Source of the DNA: Sphingosinicella ginsenosidimutans
Lineage (GTDB): Bacteria; Pseudomonadota; Alphaproteobacteria; Sphingomonadales; Sphingomonadaceae
DNA: 64,000 nucleotides
Direction of reading: 5' to 3'
Assembly: GCF_007995055.1 (NCBI RefSeq)
Contig: NZ_VOQQ01000001.1
Span: 124,001 to 188,000 of the forward strand
The position numbers were made by a program, and so were the translations under genes. This document shows, piece after piece, positions 18,399 to 26,918 of this stretch; the first letter of the stretch is position 1; each line of letters begins with the position of its first letter. The notes under the pieces are model-generated. The model searched no databases. It was not told the DNA's origin and was given only the letters and a program-made list of their open reading frames with translations.

Positions 18399-18943
18399 CG
18401 GCCCATGCAGCGGGCGAGAACCCGCCCGAGAAAGAGGAGCAGTTCCGATCCGTGCGGCGTTTCGAACCGCTGGGACCCGCGCTGGCCGAGCGCGAGCAGG
18501 CCCGAGGGCAGCGGCGGATCGTTCTCCAGCCGGATCAGCGCCTCGGCGCGGATCAGCGAGCAGGCGGGGCCGAACAGCGGATGGCCACGCTCGACACCGC
18601 GAAGGGCGACCCCGTCGAACGCACGCACCGATCGTTCCAGCAGGCGCGGATCGACGAACTGCAGGCCCGACGCGTCGGCGCGGACGCCGGTCGTCCCCGC
18701 CCAGAGCGCGATCGCGACCGCATCGAGCCCGAGCAGATGCGGCCATTCCTGGGTGACGATATGGATCAGATGATCGAGCCCCTCGGCCTCGATCGCGGCG
18801 AGGACGGCGGCGTGGATCGAGGCGACCGCGCCCGAATGGCCGCGCGCGAAGGCGATGAGGTCCTGATTGGCCTCCTCCGCCGCCGCGACGCGGGCCCGCA
18901 GCGTCGCCACCGCCCGGTCCTCGAAGCTGATCACCCTGCCCAT
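18383..18943 (-). CDS. DUF484 family protein
   Basis: 186 residues. A short N-terminal coiled coil (EDRAVATLRARVAAAEEANQ) is followed by a GAF-like domain typical of DUF484 (about 45-180). Usually found next to xerC, as here; role unknown. The start MGRVISFEDRA is the only good candidate. A CtrA-type half-site lies about 20 bp upstream of the start. Confidence 0.88.
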   Translation of the reverse strand: MGRVISFEDRAVATLRARVAAAEEANQDLIAFARGHSGAVASIHAAVLAAIEAEGLDHLIHIVTQEWPHLLGLDAVAIALWAGTTGVRADASGLQFVDPRLLERSVRAFDGVALRGVERGHPLFGPACSLIRAEALIRLENDPPLPSGLLALGQRGSQRFETPHGSELLLFLGRVLARCMGRWLIP

Positions 18944-18963
18944 CGCCCGAGCCTACAGCGGAT

Positions 18964-18971
18964 ATGGTTAA
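18964..18971 (-). promoter_or_regulatory. CtrA half-site upstream of DUF484-xerC
   Basis: On the minus strand the sequence is TTAACCAT, 20 bp before the DUF484 start codon. It is the second exact copy in the window. No full TTAA-N7-TTAA pair is present. Confidence 0.35.
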
Positions 18972-19014
18972 GAAGCGATGGCGAAATGATTATTCCGGAC
19001 GGAGGGCTATCGCG

Positions 19015-19048
19015 ATCCTCCCTGTCGCCGAAGGCGACGGGGAGGACC
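19015..19048. terminator. Strong palindrome just after the transaldolase gene
   Basis: TCCTCCC-T-GTCGCC / GGCGAC-G-GGGAGGA around GAA gives a near-perfect 14-bp stem. It begins 4 bp beyond the stop of the transaldolase gene (minus strand), where it could end transcription. Part of the CCTCC-type dispersed repeats (compare 7744 and 45305). Confidence 0.5.
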
Positions 19049-19051
19049 ATG

Positions 19052-19705
19052 TCAGACGATCTTCTGTCCGGTCTTTTCCCAGTCGGCGAGGAAGGCCTTG
19101 AGGCCGTTGTCGGTCAGCGGATGCTTGACGAGCTGGCGGATCACCGCCGGCGGCGCCGTCATCACGTCGGCGCCGAGCTTGGCCGCATCGTGGACATGGA
19201 TGGGGTTGCGAACGCTCGCGACCAGGATCTCGGTCGCGAAATCGTAATTGTCGTAGATGAGACGGATGTCGGCGATCAGCTCCATGCCGGGATAGCCGAC
19301 ATCGTCATGCCGGCCGACGAAGGGAGAGACGAAGGTCGCGCCGGCCTTGGCCGCGAGCAACGCCTGGTTGGCCGAAAAGCACAGGGTGACGTTCACCATC
19401 GTGCCGTCGCCGGTGAGCTTGCGGCAGGTCTTGAGGCCGTCGATGGTGAGCGGCACCTTGATCGCGATATTGTCGGCGATCTTCCGCAGCACCTCGGCCT
19501 CGCGCATCATCTGATCATGCTCGGTCGCGACCACCTCGGCGGACACCGGGCCGGAGACGATCCCGCAAATCTCGCGCGTGACCTCGACGAAATCGCGCCC
19601 GGATTTGTGGATCAGCGAGGGATTGGTGGTGACCCCGTCGACAAGCCCGGCCTCGGCCAGGTCGCGAATCTCGGCGGTGTCGGCGGTGTCGGCGAAGAAT
19701 TTCAT
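19052..19705 (-). CDS. Transaldolase-like protein (fructose-6-phosphate aldolase subfamily)
   Basis: 217 residues, the short TalB-independent class (tal/fsa, about 215-220 residues). It starts [18 protein letters not shown], then [13 protein letters not shown]; the Schiff-base Lys is in NIAIKVPLT, and [13 protein letters not shown] lies near the phosphate site. Sequence alone does not settle whether it is a transaldolase (pentose-phosphate pathway) or F6P aldolase. A CTATAGG -10-like element lies about 35 bp upstream on the minus strand, without a clear -35. Confidence 0.92.
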   Translation of the reverse strand: MKFFADTADTAEIRDLAEAGLVDGVTTNPSLIHKSGRDFVEVTREICGIVSGPVSAEVVATEHDQMMREAEVLRKIADNIAIKVPLTIDGLKTCRKLTGDGTMVNVTLCFSANQALLAAKAGATFVSPFVGRHDDVGYPGMELIADIRLIYDNYDFATEILVASVRNPIHVHDAAKLGADVMTAPPAVIRQLVKHPLTDNGLKAFLADWEKTGQKIV

Positions 19706-19885
19706 CGGAAATGGCCCCTCAAGCGAATCGGCAATGCGAGCCTATAGCCGGTTCCGCGCCACGACGCGCCGCCGGAGACTGGCACAACCTGTCGCAGGGC
19801 AGGCGCGGCTCGCCGCGCGCCTGTTTGACAGCTGCGCAGGTCCACCTCAGCCAGGTGCTACAAATGTAACGGGGGAGATGGATCC

Positions 19886-21208
19886 TTGAAATACTGGCTC
19901 GCCGCGCTTCTGCTCCAGCCCGCCGCGGCACCGCCTGCCGATACGCCGCCAGGCGCGGCCGCCGAGCATTGGCTCATCACCACCGACATGTGGGGCAACC
20001 GGCTCTACGAGGCGATGACCTTGCGGCGCGACGGGGAGTCGCTGACCGGCGACGTCGACGGCGATCCGCTGGCCGGGACGATGCGCGGCGACACGCTCGA
20101 CTTCACGGTGACGGGCGCGAGCGGCGGCACGCTGCATTTCACCGGCACCCTCGCCGGCGACACGCTGCGCGGAGACGTCGATCGACCGGCCAATGACACG
20201 CGCGCGCGCCACGATTTCACCGCGCGCCGGCTGCCCGAGCGGCCGGCGGGCGGACCGCGCACTTATGATTTCGCGCCGACCGATTTTTCCAACCTGTTCA
20301 CCGCTGATCGCGCGCCGGTGCTGACCGTCTGGCCGGGCGACACGATCCGGACGCAGACAATCGATTCCGGCGGCGTCGACGCGAACGGGGCGACGCGGGC
20401 GTTGTACGGCAATCCGCAGACCGGCCCCTTCTTCATCGCCGGCGCCGCGCCCGGCGACACGCTCGTCGTCCGGATCGATCGGCTCCGTCCCAATCGCGAC
20501 TGGGCGGACAGCCTCGACATGATCGTCAACCGCCTTCAGAGCCGCGCGATGATCCTGGCCGATCGCGAGCTCGGCCGCCCGGTTCGCTGGACGATCGATC
20601 GCGCGCACAGCCGCGCGCGGCCCGCCGATCCGCCCGAACGGCTGCACGATTATTCGGTGCCGCTGCGGCCGATGCTCGGCGGGATCGCGGTCGCGCCGGG
20701 CTTCGGCTTCGCCCCGCCTTCGACCGGGGACAGCGGCCGCTATGGCGGCAACATGGATTTCAACGAGGTGATCGAGGGCAATATCGTCTATCTTCCGGTC
20801 CAGCAGCCGGGCGCGCTCCTCTATGTCGGCGACGCCCATGCCGCGCAGGGCGAAGGCGAGACGAGCCAGTTCGCGCTCGAAACCTCGATGGACGTGACGA
20901 TCACGATCGATCTGATCCAGGGCCGCTCGATCGTCGGCCCACGCGTCGAATCGCCGACCCACCTGATGGCCATCGGCCAGGCGGGCACGATGGAGGAGGC
21001 GACGCGGCTCGCCAGTTCCAACCTCACCCAGTGGCTCATTCAGGACTACGGCCTGACACTGTCGGAGACCGCGCAACTGCTCGGCTCCGGCGCGCAATTC
21101 TCGATCGTCACGCTGGCCGGGCGCGACATCGGCATGGTCGCGAAATTTCCGAAGGCGCTGCTCGCGGGCCTGACACCGCGAACCCGGCCGAACCAGGCTC
21201 GCGAATAG
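19886..21208 (+). CDS. Acetamidase/formamidase family protein, exported
   Basis: 440 residues from a TTG with GGGGGAG 8 nt upstream; the ATG at 19878 is out of frame. A short hydrophobic N terminus suggests export. Residues about 27-118 form an extra beta-rich domain (repeated 'GDTL' turns), followed by the FmdA/AmdA fold (about 120-425): PVLTVWPGDTIRTQTIDSGG, then GDTLVVRIDRL, MDFNEVIEGN and GDAHAAQGEGE. The family hydrolyses small amides; the enzymes known to me are cytoplasmic, so the exported form may act on another amide. Monocistronic by position. Confidence 0.83.
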   Translation: MKYWLAALLLQPAAAPPADTPPGAAAEHWLITTDMWGNRLYEAMTLRRDGESLTGDVDGDPLAGTMRGDTLDFTVTGASGGTLHFTGTLAGDTLRGDVDRPANDTRARHDFTARRLPERPAGGPRTYDFAPTDFSNLFTADRAPVLTVWPGDTIRTQTIDSGGVDANGATRALYGNPQTGPFFIAGAAPGDTLVVRIDRLRPNRDWADSLDMIVNRLQSRAMILADRELGRPVRWTIDRAHSRARPADPPERLHDYSVPLRPMLGGIAVAPGFGFAPPSTGDSGRYGGNMDFNEVIEGNIVYLPVQQPGALLYVGDAHAAQGEGETSQFALETSMDVTITIDLIQGRSIVGPRVESPTHLMAIGQAGTMEEATRLASSNLTQWLIQDYGLTLSETAQLLGSGAQFSIVTLAGRDIGMVAKFPKALLAGLTPRTRPNQARE

Positions 21209-21269
21209 CACGAAGGCGCTGCATTCGGCCCGCGTTGCAAGGGCGCGGGCCGCCGGCTATCCACGCGCG

Positions 21270-21776
21270 ATGCACGCCCAGCCTTCGCACTCGCCATACT
21301 CCTGGATCATTCCGGTCCTGGTCATCGCGGTGGTGATGGCGCTGCGCTTCCGCAACATGGGCCGGGCGCGCCGACTTCGGCTCGAATATCTCTGGGTGGT
21401 CCCGGCCATCTATACCGCGCTCGCCGCCCTGCTGTTCGCGACGATGACGCCGCACGGGCTCGGCTGGGTGTGGAGCCTGCTCGCGCTCATTGCCGGAGCG
21501 GCGATCGGGTGGCAGCGCGGCAAGACGATGCGGATCGAGGTCGATCCCGAAACCCATGCGCTGAACCAGCGCAGCTCGCCGGCCGCGATGGCCTTCATCC
21601 TCGCCATCATCGCGCTTCGCTACGCGCTTCGCGAGGCGGCGAGCTTCGGCGGGGCGGATGTCGTCGCGCTCGGCACCGATTGCCTGGTCGCCTTCGCGCT
21701 CGGCCTGCTGAGCATGACCCGGCTCGAAATGTACCTGCGCGGCTCACGCCTGCTCGCCGAGGCGCGTCGGGGCTAG
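21270..21776 (+). CDS. CcdC/DUF1453-like membrane protein
   Basis: 168 residues with about five hydrophobic helices. The middle segment (GKTMRIEVDPETHALNQRSSP) between helices is typical of the CcdC/DUF1453 group, whose Bacillus member lies near cytochrome c maturation genes. Function not known here. The ATG has no clear SD. It ends 1 bp before the stop of the convergent DUF418 gene. Confidence 0.7.
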   Translation: MHAQPSHSPYSWIIPVLVIAVVMALRFRNMGRARRLRLEYLWVVPAIYTALAALLFATMTPHGLGWVWSLLALIAGAAIGWQRGKTMRIEVDPETHALNQRSSPAAMAFILAIIALRYALREAASFGGADVVALGTDCLVAFALGLLSMTRLEMYLRGSRLLAEARRG

Positions 21777-21777
21777 T

Positions 21778-23019
21778 CTAGGCCGCCGCGAGCGCAGCCG
21801 CCCGCCGGAAGCGCGGCCGGCGGCCATAGGTCAGCGCGCGCCACGCCCATTCGAGCGGACCGAAGGCGAAGCGCGAGAGCCACAGCCGGCTCAGCGCCAC
21901 CTGCGCGACGAACCCCGCCACCGCGATGGCCGCCAGCCAGGCGGTTCCGATCCGCCCGGCGAGGCCGAGGCCCGGCCCGATCCCGAACAGCACGAAGGCG
22001 ATGACGAAACTCTGCGTCACATAATTGGTCAGCGCCATCTGGCCGACATGGCGCAGCGGGGCGAGCAGAGCCCGTCCGGCGGCGCTGCGAAGCGCGACCA
22101 TGACGCCGCAGAGATAGCCCGCCGCAAGCAGCGCCGCGGCGGCCGGCCGCAGCGCCGAGCCGAGATGGCCCCATGCCTCGCCAGCGAAGGCCGGGCCGAG
22201 CAACTTCGCCTCGAGCAGCCGCGCGAGCAGCGACAGGGCGAGGCCGAGCGGGAGGCACAGGACGAGCGCGCGTCGAAAGCCGGGCATCGCCGCGTCGGGG
22301 CGCTGGATCCATCCCTTGCGCCCCACCCAGGCGCCCATGGCGAAGCGACCGAGGGCGTAGATCATCCACGCCACGAGCTGCCCGTTGACGATGTAATCGA
22401 TCCAGGTCCAGCGCCAGGTGAGGGCGAGCTCCTGAGGATAATCGGCCGCCTGACGCGCCAGCACGGCGGCGTCGGCGTAGAAGTCCGCGCCGCCCCCGCC
22501 GATGCCAAGCGCGCCGAGCCCCCATTCGAGCAGGTGGCCGTCGATCAAGAGCAGCGGCAGGCCGATCGCGAGCAGCGCCCGATCCGACACGCGCCGCATC
22601 GCGAGCAAGGCGAATCCGACCATGCCGTAGAGGTGCAAAATGTCCCAGGTCCACAGGAAGACGAGATGGGCCCAGCCGAACAGGGCGAGGATCGCGATCC
22701 GCCGCGCATAGACGCGCGCGAAGCCGGGATCGCGGGCGAGGCCGCGCTCCATCTGGATGTAGAAGCCGAGGCCGAACAGGAAGGCGAAGATCGTGTTCGC
22801 CTTGTCCGCAACCAGCCAGTCGATCGCGAAGGCGACGGCGCGATCGACCGGAGCGGTGGGAAGCGCGGCGAGCTCTCCCTCCGTCGCCATGATTCCGGCG
22901 GCGCCGAAGCCGGTGAGATTGACCAGGAAGACCCCGAACAGGGCAGCGCCGCGAAGCACGTCGATATCGGCGATCCGCTCACGCTGGGCGACCGGTCCGG
23001 CAGATGTGGCCTCGCTCAT
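21778..23019 (-). CDS. DUF418-domain multi-pass membrane protein
   Basis: 413 residues, ATG with GGGGGAG upstream. It opens with RIADIDVLRGAALFGVFLVN, the N-terminal signature of the YeiB/DUF418 family, which is related to acyltransferase-like membrane proteins; about ten transmembrane helices follow. The C-terminal DUF418 part (about 230-400) includes GQMALTNYVTQS and the final FGPLEWAWR. Proposed transport or acyl-transfer roles are unproven. Divergent from priA with 73 bp between. Confidence 0.88.
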   Translation of the reverse strand: MSEATSAGPVAQRERIADIDVLRGAALFGVFLVNLTGFGAAGIMATEGELAALPTAPVDRAVAFAIDWLVADKANTIFAFLFGLGFYIQMERGLARDPGFARVYARRIAILALFGWAHLVFLWTWDILHLYGMVGFALLAMRRVSDRALLAIGLPLLLIDGHLLEWGLGALGIGGGGADFYADAAVLARQAADYPQELALTWRWTWIDYIVNGQLVAWMIYALGRFAMGAWVGRKGWIQRPDAAMPGFRRALVLCLPLGLALSLLARLLEAKLLGPAFAGEAWGHLGSALRPAAAALLAAGYLCGVMVALRSAAGRALLAPLRHVGQMALTNYVTQSFVIAFVLFGIGPGLGLAGRIGTAWLAAIAVAGFVAQVALSRLWLSRFAFGPLEWAWRALTYGRRPRFRRAAALAAA

Positions 23020-23092
23020 CCGCTCCCCCTTCGCGGCTTGCCGATCGATACGCCGTTCCCCGGCGCCGCGCAAATCGCCATATGGGGCGCGC

Positions 23093-25264
23093 ATGACCCG
23101 CGATCGCGCCCGCCTGATCCTCCTCAACGCCGCATTGGGCCCGCTCGACTATCGCGTGCCGCAGGGCATGACGGTGGCGCCTGGCTCGGTCGTCGTCGCG
23201 CCGCTCGGGCCGCGCCAGCTGGTCGGCGTCGTCTGGGAACCGGAACGCGCGCGGGCCGAGAGCGTCGGCGACAATCGCCTTCGCCCGCTCCTCCACGCTT
23301 ATGACGTGCCACCGATCCCGGCGGCGCTCAGGCGGCTGATCGAATGGACGTCGGATTATTATCTCGCGCCCATGGGGGCGGTGCTTCGCATGGCGCTGCC
23401 CTCCGCCGGCGCGCTGGAGGGCGCGCGATCGATCACCGAATATCGAGCGACCGGCCACGTCCCCGACCGGATGACGCCGCAGCGCGAGCAGGCTCTGGAG
23501 CGGATCGGCGAGCGCATGGGCCTGATCCGCGAGCTCGCGATCATCGGCGGCGTTTCGGACGGCGTGATCCGCGGCCTCGTCAAGGCCGGGGCGATCGAGG
23601 CGGTCGAGGTGACGGTCGACGATCCCTGGCCGGTGCCCGATCCGGACCACGATCCACCGGCACTGGAGCCCGCGCAGGCCGAGGCGGCTGACGCGCTGCG
23701 CCGCGCCGTCGACGCCGCCGCTTTCGCCCCGATCCTGCTCGACGGCGTGACCGGCTCCGGCAAGACCGAAGTCTATTTCGAAGCGATCGCCGAGGCGCTC
23801 CGACAGGGTCGCCAGACGCTGATCCTGCTCCCCGAGATCGCGCTCACCGAGCCGTTCCTGAAGCGCTTCGCCGCCCGCTTCGGCTGCGAGCCGGTGGCGT
23901 GGCATTCCGGCCTGCGGCAGTCGCAGCGGCGCCGCGCCTGGCGCGCGATCGCGAGCGGCGAGGCGGAGGTTGTGGTCGGCGCGCGATCGGCGCTGTTCCT
24001 TCCCTATCCGAAGCTCGGCCTCATCGTCGTCGACGAGGCGCACGAGGCGAGCTTCAAGCAGGAGGACGGCGTCCCCTATCATGCCCGCGACGTCGCGGTG
24101 ATGCGCGGATCGTTCGAGCAGATTCCGGTCGTCCTCGCCTCCGCGACGCCGGCGATCGAGACGCGGCATATGGCGGAAAGCGGCACCTATGCCGAATTGA
24201 AACTGCCCGATCGCTATGGCGGGGCGCGGCTGCCCGACATGAAGGCGCTCGATCTTCTCGCCGATCCGCCGCCACGCGGGCGCTGGCTGGCACCGGAACT
24301 GGTCGCCGCGCTGGAGGCCAATCTGGAGGCGGAGGAGCAATCGCTCCTGTTCCTCAACCGGCGCGGCTATGCGCCGCTCACCCTGTGCCGCCATTGCGGC
24401 TACCGTTTCCAATGCCCGAACTGCACCGCCTGGATGGTCGAGCATCGCTTCACCCGCCGGCTCGCCTGCCACCATTGCGGCCATGTCATGCCGACCCCGC
24501 AGGCCTGCCCCGAATGCCGGGCGGAGGACAGCCTCGTCCCCTGCGGCCCGGGCGTCGAGCGGATCGCCGACGAGGTCGCCGCGCTTTTCCCCGACGCGCG
24601 GACCGCGATCGTCACCTCCGACACGATCTGGTCGCCGGCCAAGGCGGCCGAGTTCGTCGCGCGGATGGAGGCGGGCGAGATCGACATCGTCATCGGCACC
24701 CAGCTTGTCACCAAGGGCTATCATTTCCCGAACCTGACGCTGGTCGGCGTCGTCGATGCCGATCTCGGCCTCGCCGGCGGCGATCTTCGCGCCGCCGAGC
24801 GCACCTTCCAGCAGATCCGGCAGGTTTCCGGCCGCGCGGGCCGTGGCGACAAGCCGGGGCGGGTGCTCGTCCAGACGCACGAGCCCGGCGCGCGTGTGAT
24901 CCAGGCGCTGGTGAGCGGCGATGCGGAGGGCTTCTACGCCGCCGAGACCGACGCGCGGCGCGAGGCCGGGATGCCCCCCTTCGGCCGCCTTGCAGCGATC
25001 ATCGTCTCGTCGGAGGACCAGGCGGAGGCGATGGAGACCGCGCGGATGATCGGCCGCGCCGCCCCGACTCACGAGAATATGGCGGTGTTCGGCCCCGCGC
25101 CGGCGCCGCTCGCCATGCTGCGCGGCCGCCACCGCTACCGCCTCCTCGTCCACGCCGCGCGCCCGGTGCCGGTGCAGGACATCATCCGCGACTGGCTCGG
25201 CGCCCTTTCCTGGCGCGCGAGCGTGCGCGTTTCAGTGGATGTCGATCCCTATAGCTTTCTCTAA
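23093..25264 (+). CDS. priA: Primosomal replication protein N' (PriA helicase)
   Basis: 723 residues. 3'-5' DNA helicase that reloads the replisome at collapsed forks. An N-terminal 3'-DNA-binding domain (about 1-100) precedes the helicase core: LLDGVTGSGKTEVYFEAIAE (Walker A), LIVVDEAHEASFKQ (DEAH) and a zinc region with eight Cys from CRHCGYRFQCPNC to CPEC. C-terminal helicase lobe with GTQLVTKGYHFPNL and QVSGRAGRGDKPG. Start chosen at MTRDRARLIL, where PriA proteins begin; the frame is open 100 codons upstream against DUF418. Confidence 0.98.
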   Translation: MTRDRARLILLNAALGPLDYRVPQGMTVAPGSVVVAPLGPRQLVGVVWEPERARAESVGDNRLRPLLHAYDVPPIPAALRRLIEWTSDYYLAPMGAVLRMALPSAGALEGARSITEYRATGHVPDRMTPQREQALERIGERMGLIRELAIIGGVSDGVIRGLVKAGAIEAVEVTVDDPWPVPDPDHDPPALEPAQAEAADALRRAVDAAAFAPILLDGVTGSGKTEVYFEAIAEALRQGRQTLILLPEIALTEPFLKRFAARFGCEPVAWHSGLRQSQRRRAWRAIASGEAEVVVGARSALFLPYPKLGLIVVDEAHEASFKQEDGVPYHARDVAVMRGSFEQIPVVLASATPAIETRHMAESGTYAELKLPDRYGGARLPDMKALDLLADPPPRGRWLAPELVAALEANLEAEEQSLLFLNRRGYAPLTLCRHCGYRFQCPNCTAWMVEHRFTRRLACHHCGHVMPTPQACPECRAEDSLVPCGPGVERIADEVAALFPDARTAIVTSDTIWSPAKAAEFVARMEAGEIDIVIGTQLVTKGYHFPNLTLVGVVDADLGLAGGDLRAAERTFQQIRQVSGRAGRGDKPGRVLVQTHEPGARVIQALVSGDAEGFYAAETDARREAGMPPFGRLAAIIVSSEDQAEAMETARMIGRAAPTHENMAVFGPAPAPLAMLRGRHRYRLLVHAARPVPVQDIIRDWLGALSWRASVRVSVDVDPYSFL

Positions 25265-25353
25265 ACGAGAGCTGCTCCATCCGGCCAGTTGCCGTGCCTA
25301 TACGGTTGTGGAACATTACGACGATTATTCGCCGTTTTTCAGGGGGCTGACCG

Positions 25354-26886
25354 GTGAGGACCTTTATCGTTGGATTGCTTGTCTTGCTTTCCTGGCCGGC
25401 GCCGGCGCAGGCGCGGTGGCTGGAAGCGAGCGGGCGGCATTTCGTCATTTATTCGGAGCAGACCGAAGCGGAGTTGCGGAGCTTCGCCGAAAACCTCGAA
25501 CGGTTCGATGCGACGCTGCGCTTCCAGCTTCACCGCGCCGATCTCGACCGGAGTCCGCAGACGCGCCTCACCGTCTATGTTCTCGCGGATCAGGGGCGGC
25601 TGGACGCCCTGCTCGGCGCTCGCGGCGTCGCCGGCATTTATTTCGGCCGGGCCAGTGGATCGGTTGCATTCACATCCCAGGTGTCTCGTGTCCCCACCGA
25701 TGGAGGGCTTGATCCGCAGACCGTGCTCTTCCACGAATATACGCATCATTTCCTGTTCAATAATTTCGGTTTCGGAGCACCCTTGTGGTTCAGCGAGGGC
25801 TATCCCGAATTCTGGTCCACCGTGCGCTTCACCGAGGACGGCAGCGTCCAAATCGGCCTTCCCGCAATGCACAGAAACATCGAATTGACCCTCGCGCGGG
25901 CGATGAGCGTGCGCGAGCTGCTGACGCTCCGTTACCCGATCAGCGACGGCGAGACGCTGGCCGTTGTCTATGGGCGGGGCTGGCTGCTCAGCCACTATCT
26001 GAGCTTCGACGAAAGCCGTCGCGGCCAGCTCGATGCCTACCTGCGTGCCCTGAGCGAGGGGCAGTCCGCCGAACAGGCGACGCATGTGTTCGGCGATCTC
26101 GACCAGCTCGACCGTGACCTCCGCCGCTATTTCGATCAGCGGCACTTCACTTACGCCTTGGTCCCGGCCGCGCAGGTTCCGATCCGTCCCGTCGCGATCC
26201 GTCCGCTCACGGCCGGCGAAACCGCGATGATGTATGTGAAGCTCCACTCCAAGCGCGGCGTCGATTCTCGCGAGGCCAACAGCTTGATCCCCGAAGCGCG
26301 ACGGATCGCCGCCCGCTTCCCGGATGACGCGCGCGTCCAGGTGGCGCTTGCCGAGGCCGAACATGATGCCCGCAATTTCGCCGAATCCGAGGCGGCGGCG
26401 GATCGGGCGCTGGCCGTCGATCCGCATTCGGTCGACGCGGCAGTCTACCGGGCATGGGCGATGTGGGGCCGCATCGCCGCCTCCGGCGACGCCACCCCGG
26501 CGCAGTGGCAGGAGGTTCGGCGCCGGCTGTCGGCCGCCAACCATCTCGATCCCGACGCGCCTCAGCCGCTCGAACTGTTTTTCAAGAGCTTCGCGGCAGA
26601 AGGAATCCCGCCGACCCAGAATGCGATCGAGGGCCTGTACACGGCGTTCGAGCTCGCGCCCGAGGATCGGGACCTGCGGCTGCTCGCCGGGCGTCAGCTG
26701 CTGGTTGCTGGCAATGCCGCCGGGGCGCGGGGGGTGCTGACGCCGCTGACCAGCGACGGACACTCAGGAAGGCTGGGGCCGCGGATCGCCGACGTGCTGG
26801 CCGTTCTCGCCAGCGACGGACCGGCGGCCGCGCTCGCCCGGCTCGATGCTCCCTCAACCGACGACGGCCGAGATCGCACCCATTGA
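25354..26886 (+). CDS. Exported gluzincin-like protease with TPR region
   Basis: 510 residues, GTG start with AGGGGG upstream. Signal peptide 1-20 (ends AQA). Residues 127-132 are HEYTHH (HExxH), and 20 residues on comes WFSEGYPEF with a Glu suited as third zinc ligand, the gluzincin arrangement seen in DUF1570-type proteins. The C-terminal half (about 280-500) is helical with TPR-like repeats (ADRALAVDPHSVDAAVYRAW). Predicted periplasmic zinc protease with a protein-docking arm. The next gene, 32 bp on, encodes a DegP-type protease, suggesting a shared envelope task. Confidence 0.72.
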   Translation: MRTFIVGLLVLLSWPAPAQARWLEASGRHFVIYSEQTEAELRSFAENLERFDATLRFQLHRADLDRSPQTRLTVYVLADQGRLDALLGARGVAGIYFGRASGSVAFTSQVSRVPTDGGLDPQTVLFHEYTHHFLFNNFGFGAPLWFSEGYPEFWSTVRFTEDGSVQIGLPAMHRNIELTLARAMSVRELLTLRYPISDGETLAVVYGRGWLLSHYLSFDESRRGQLDAYLRALSEGQSAEQATHVFGDLDQLDRDLRRYFDQRHFTYALVPAAQVPIRPVAIRPLTAGETAMMYVKLHSKRGVDSREANSLIPEARRIAARFPDDARVQVALAEAEHDARNFAESEAAADRALAVDPHSVDAAVYRAWAMWGRIAASGDATPAQWQEVRRRLSAANHLDPDAPQPLELFFKSFAAEGIPPTQNAIEGLYTAFELAPEDRDLRLLAGRQLLVAGNAAGARGVLTPLTSDGHSGRLGPRIADVLAVLASDGPAAALARLDAPSTDDGRDRTH

Positions 26887-26918
26887 CGCGGCCCCGCGCG
26901 GCGGGGAGAAGCGCGCCG

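Noticed and set aside
22979..25153. 724-residue antisense frame over priA
   Set aside because: Overlaps the clearly conserved priA; composition is that of a shadow.
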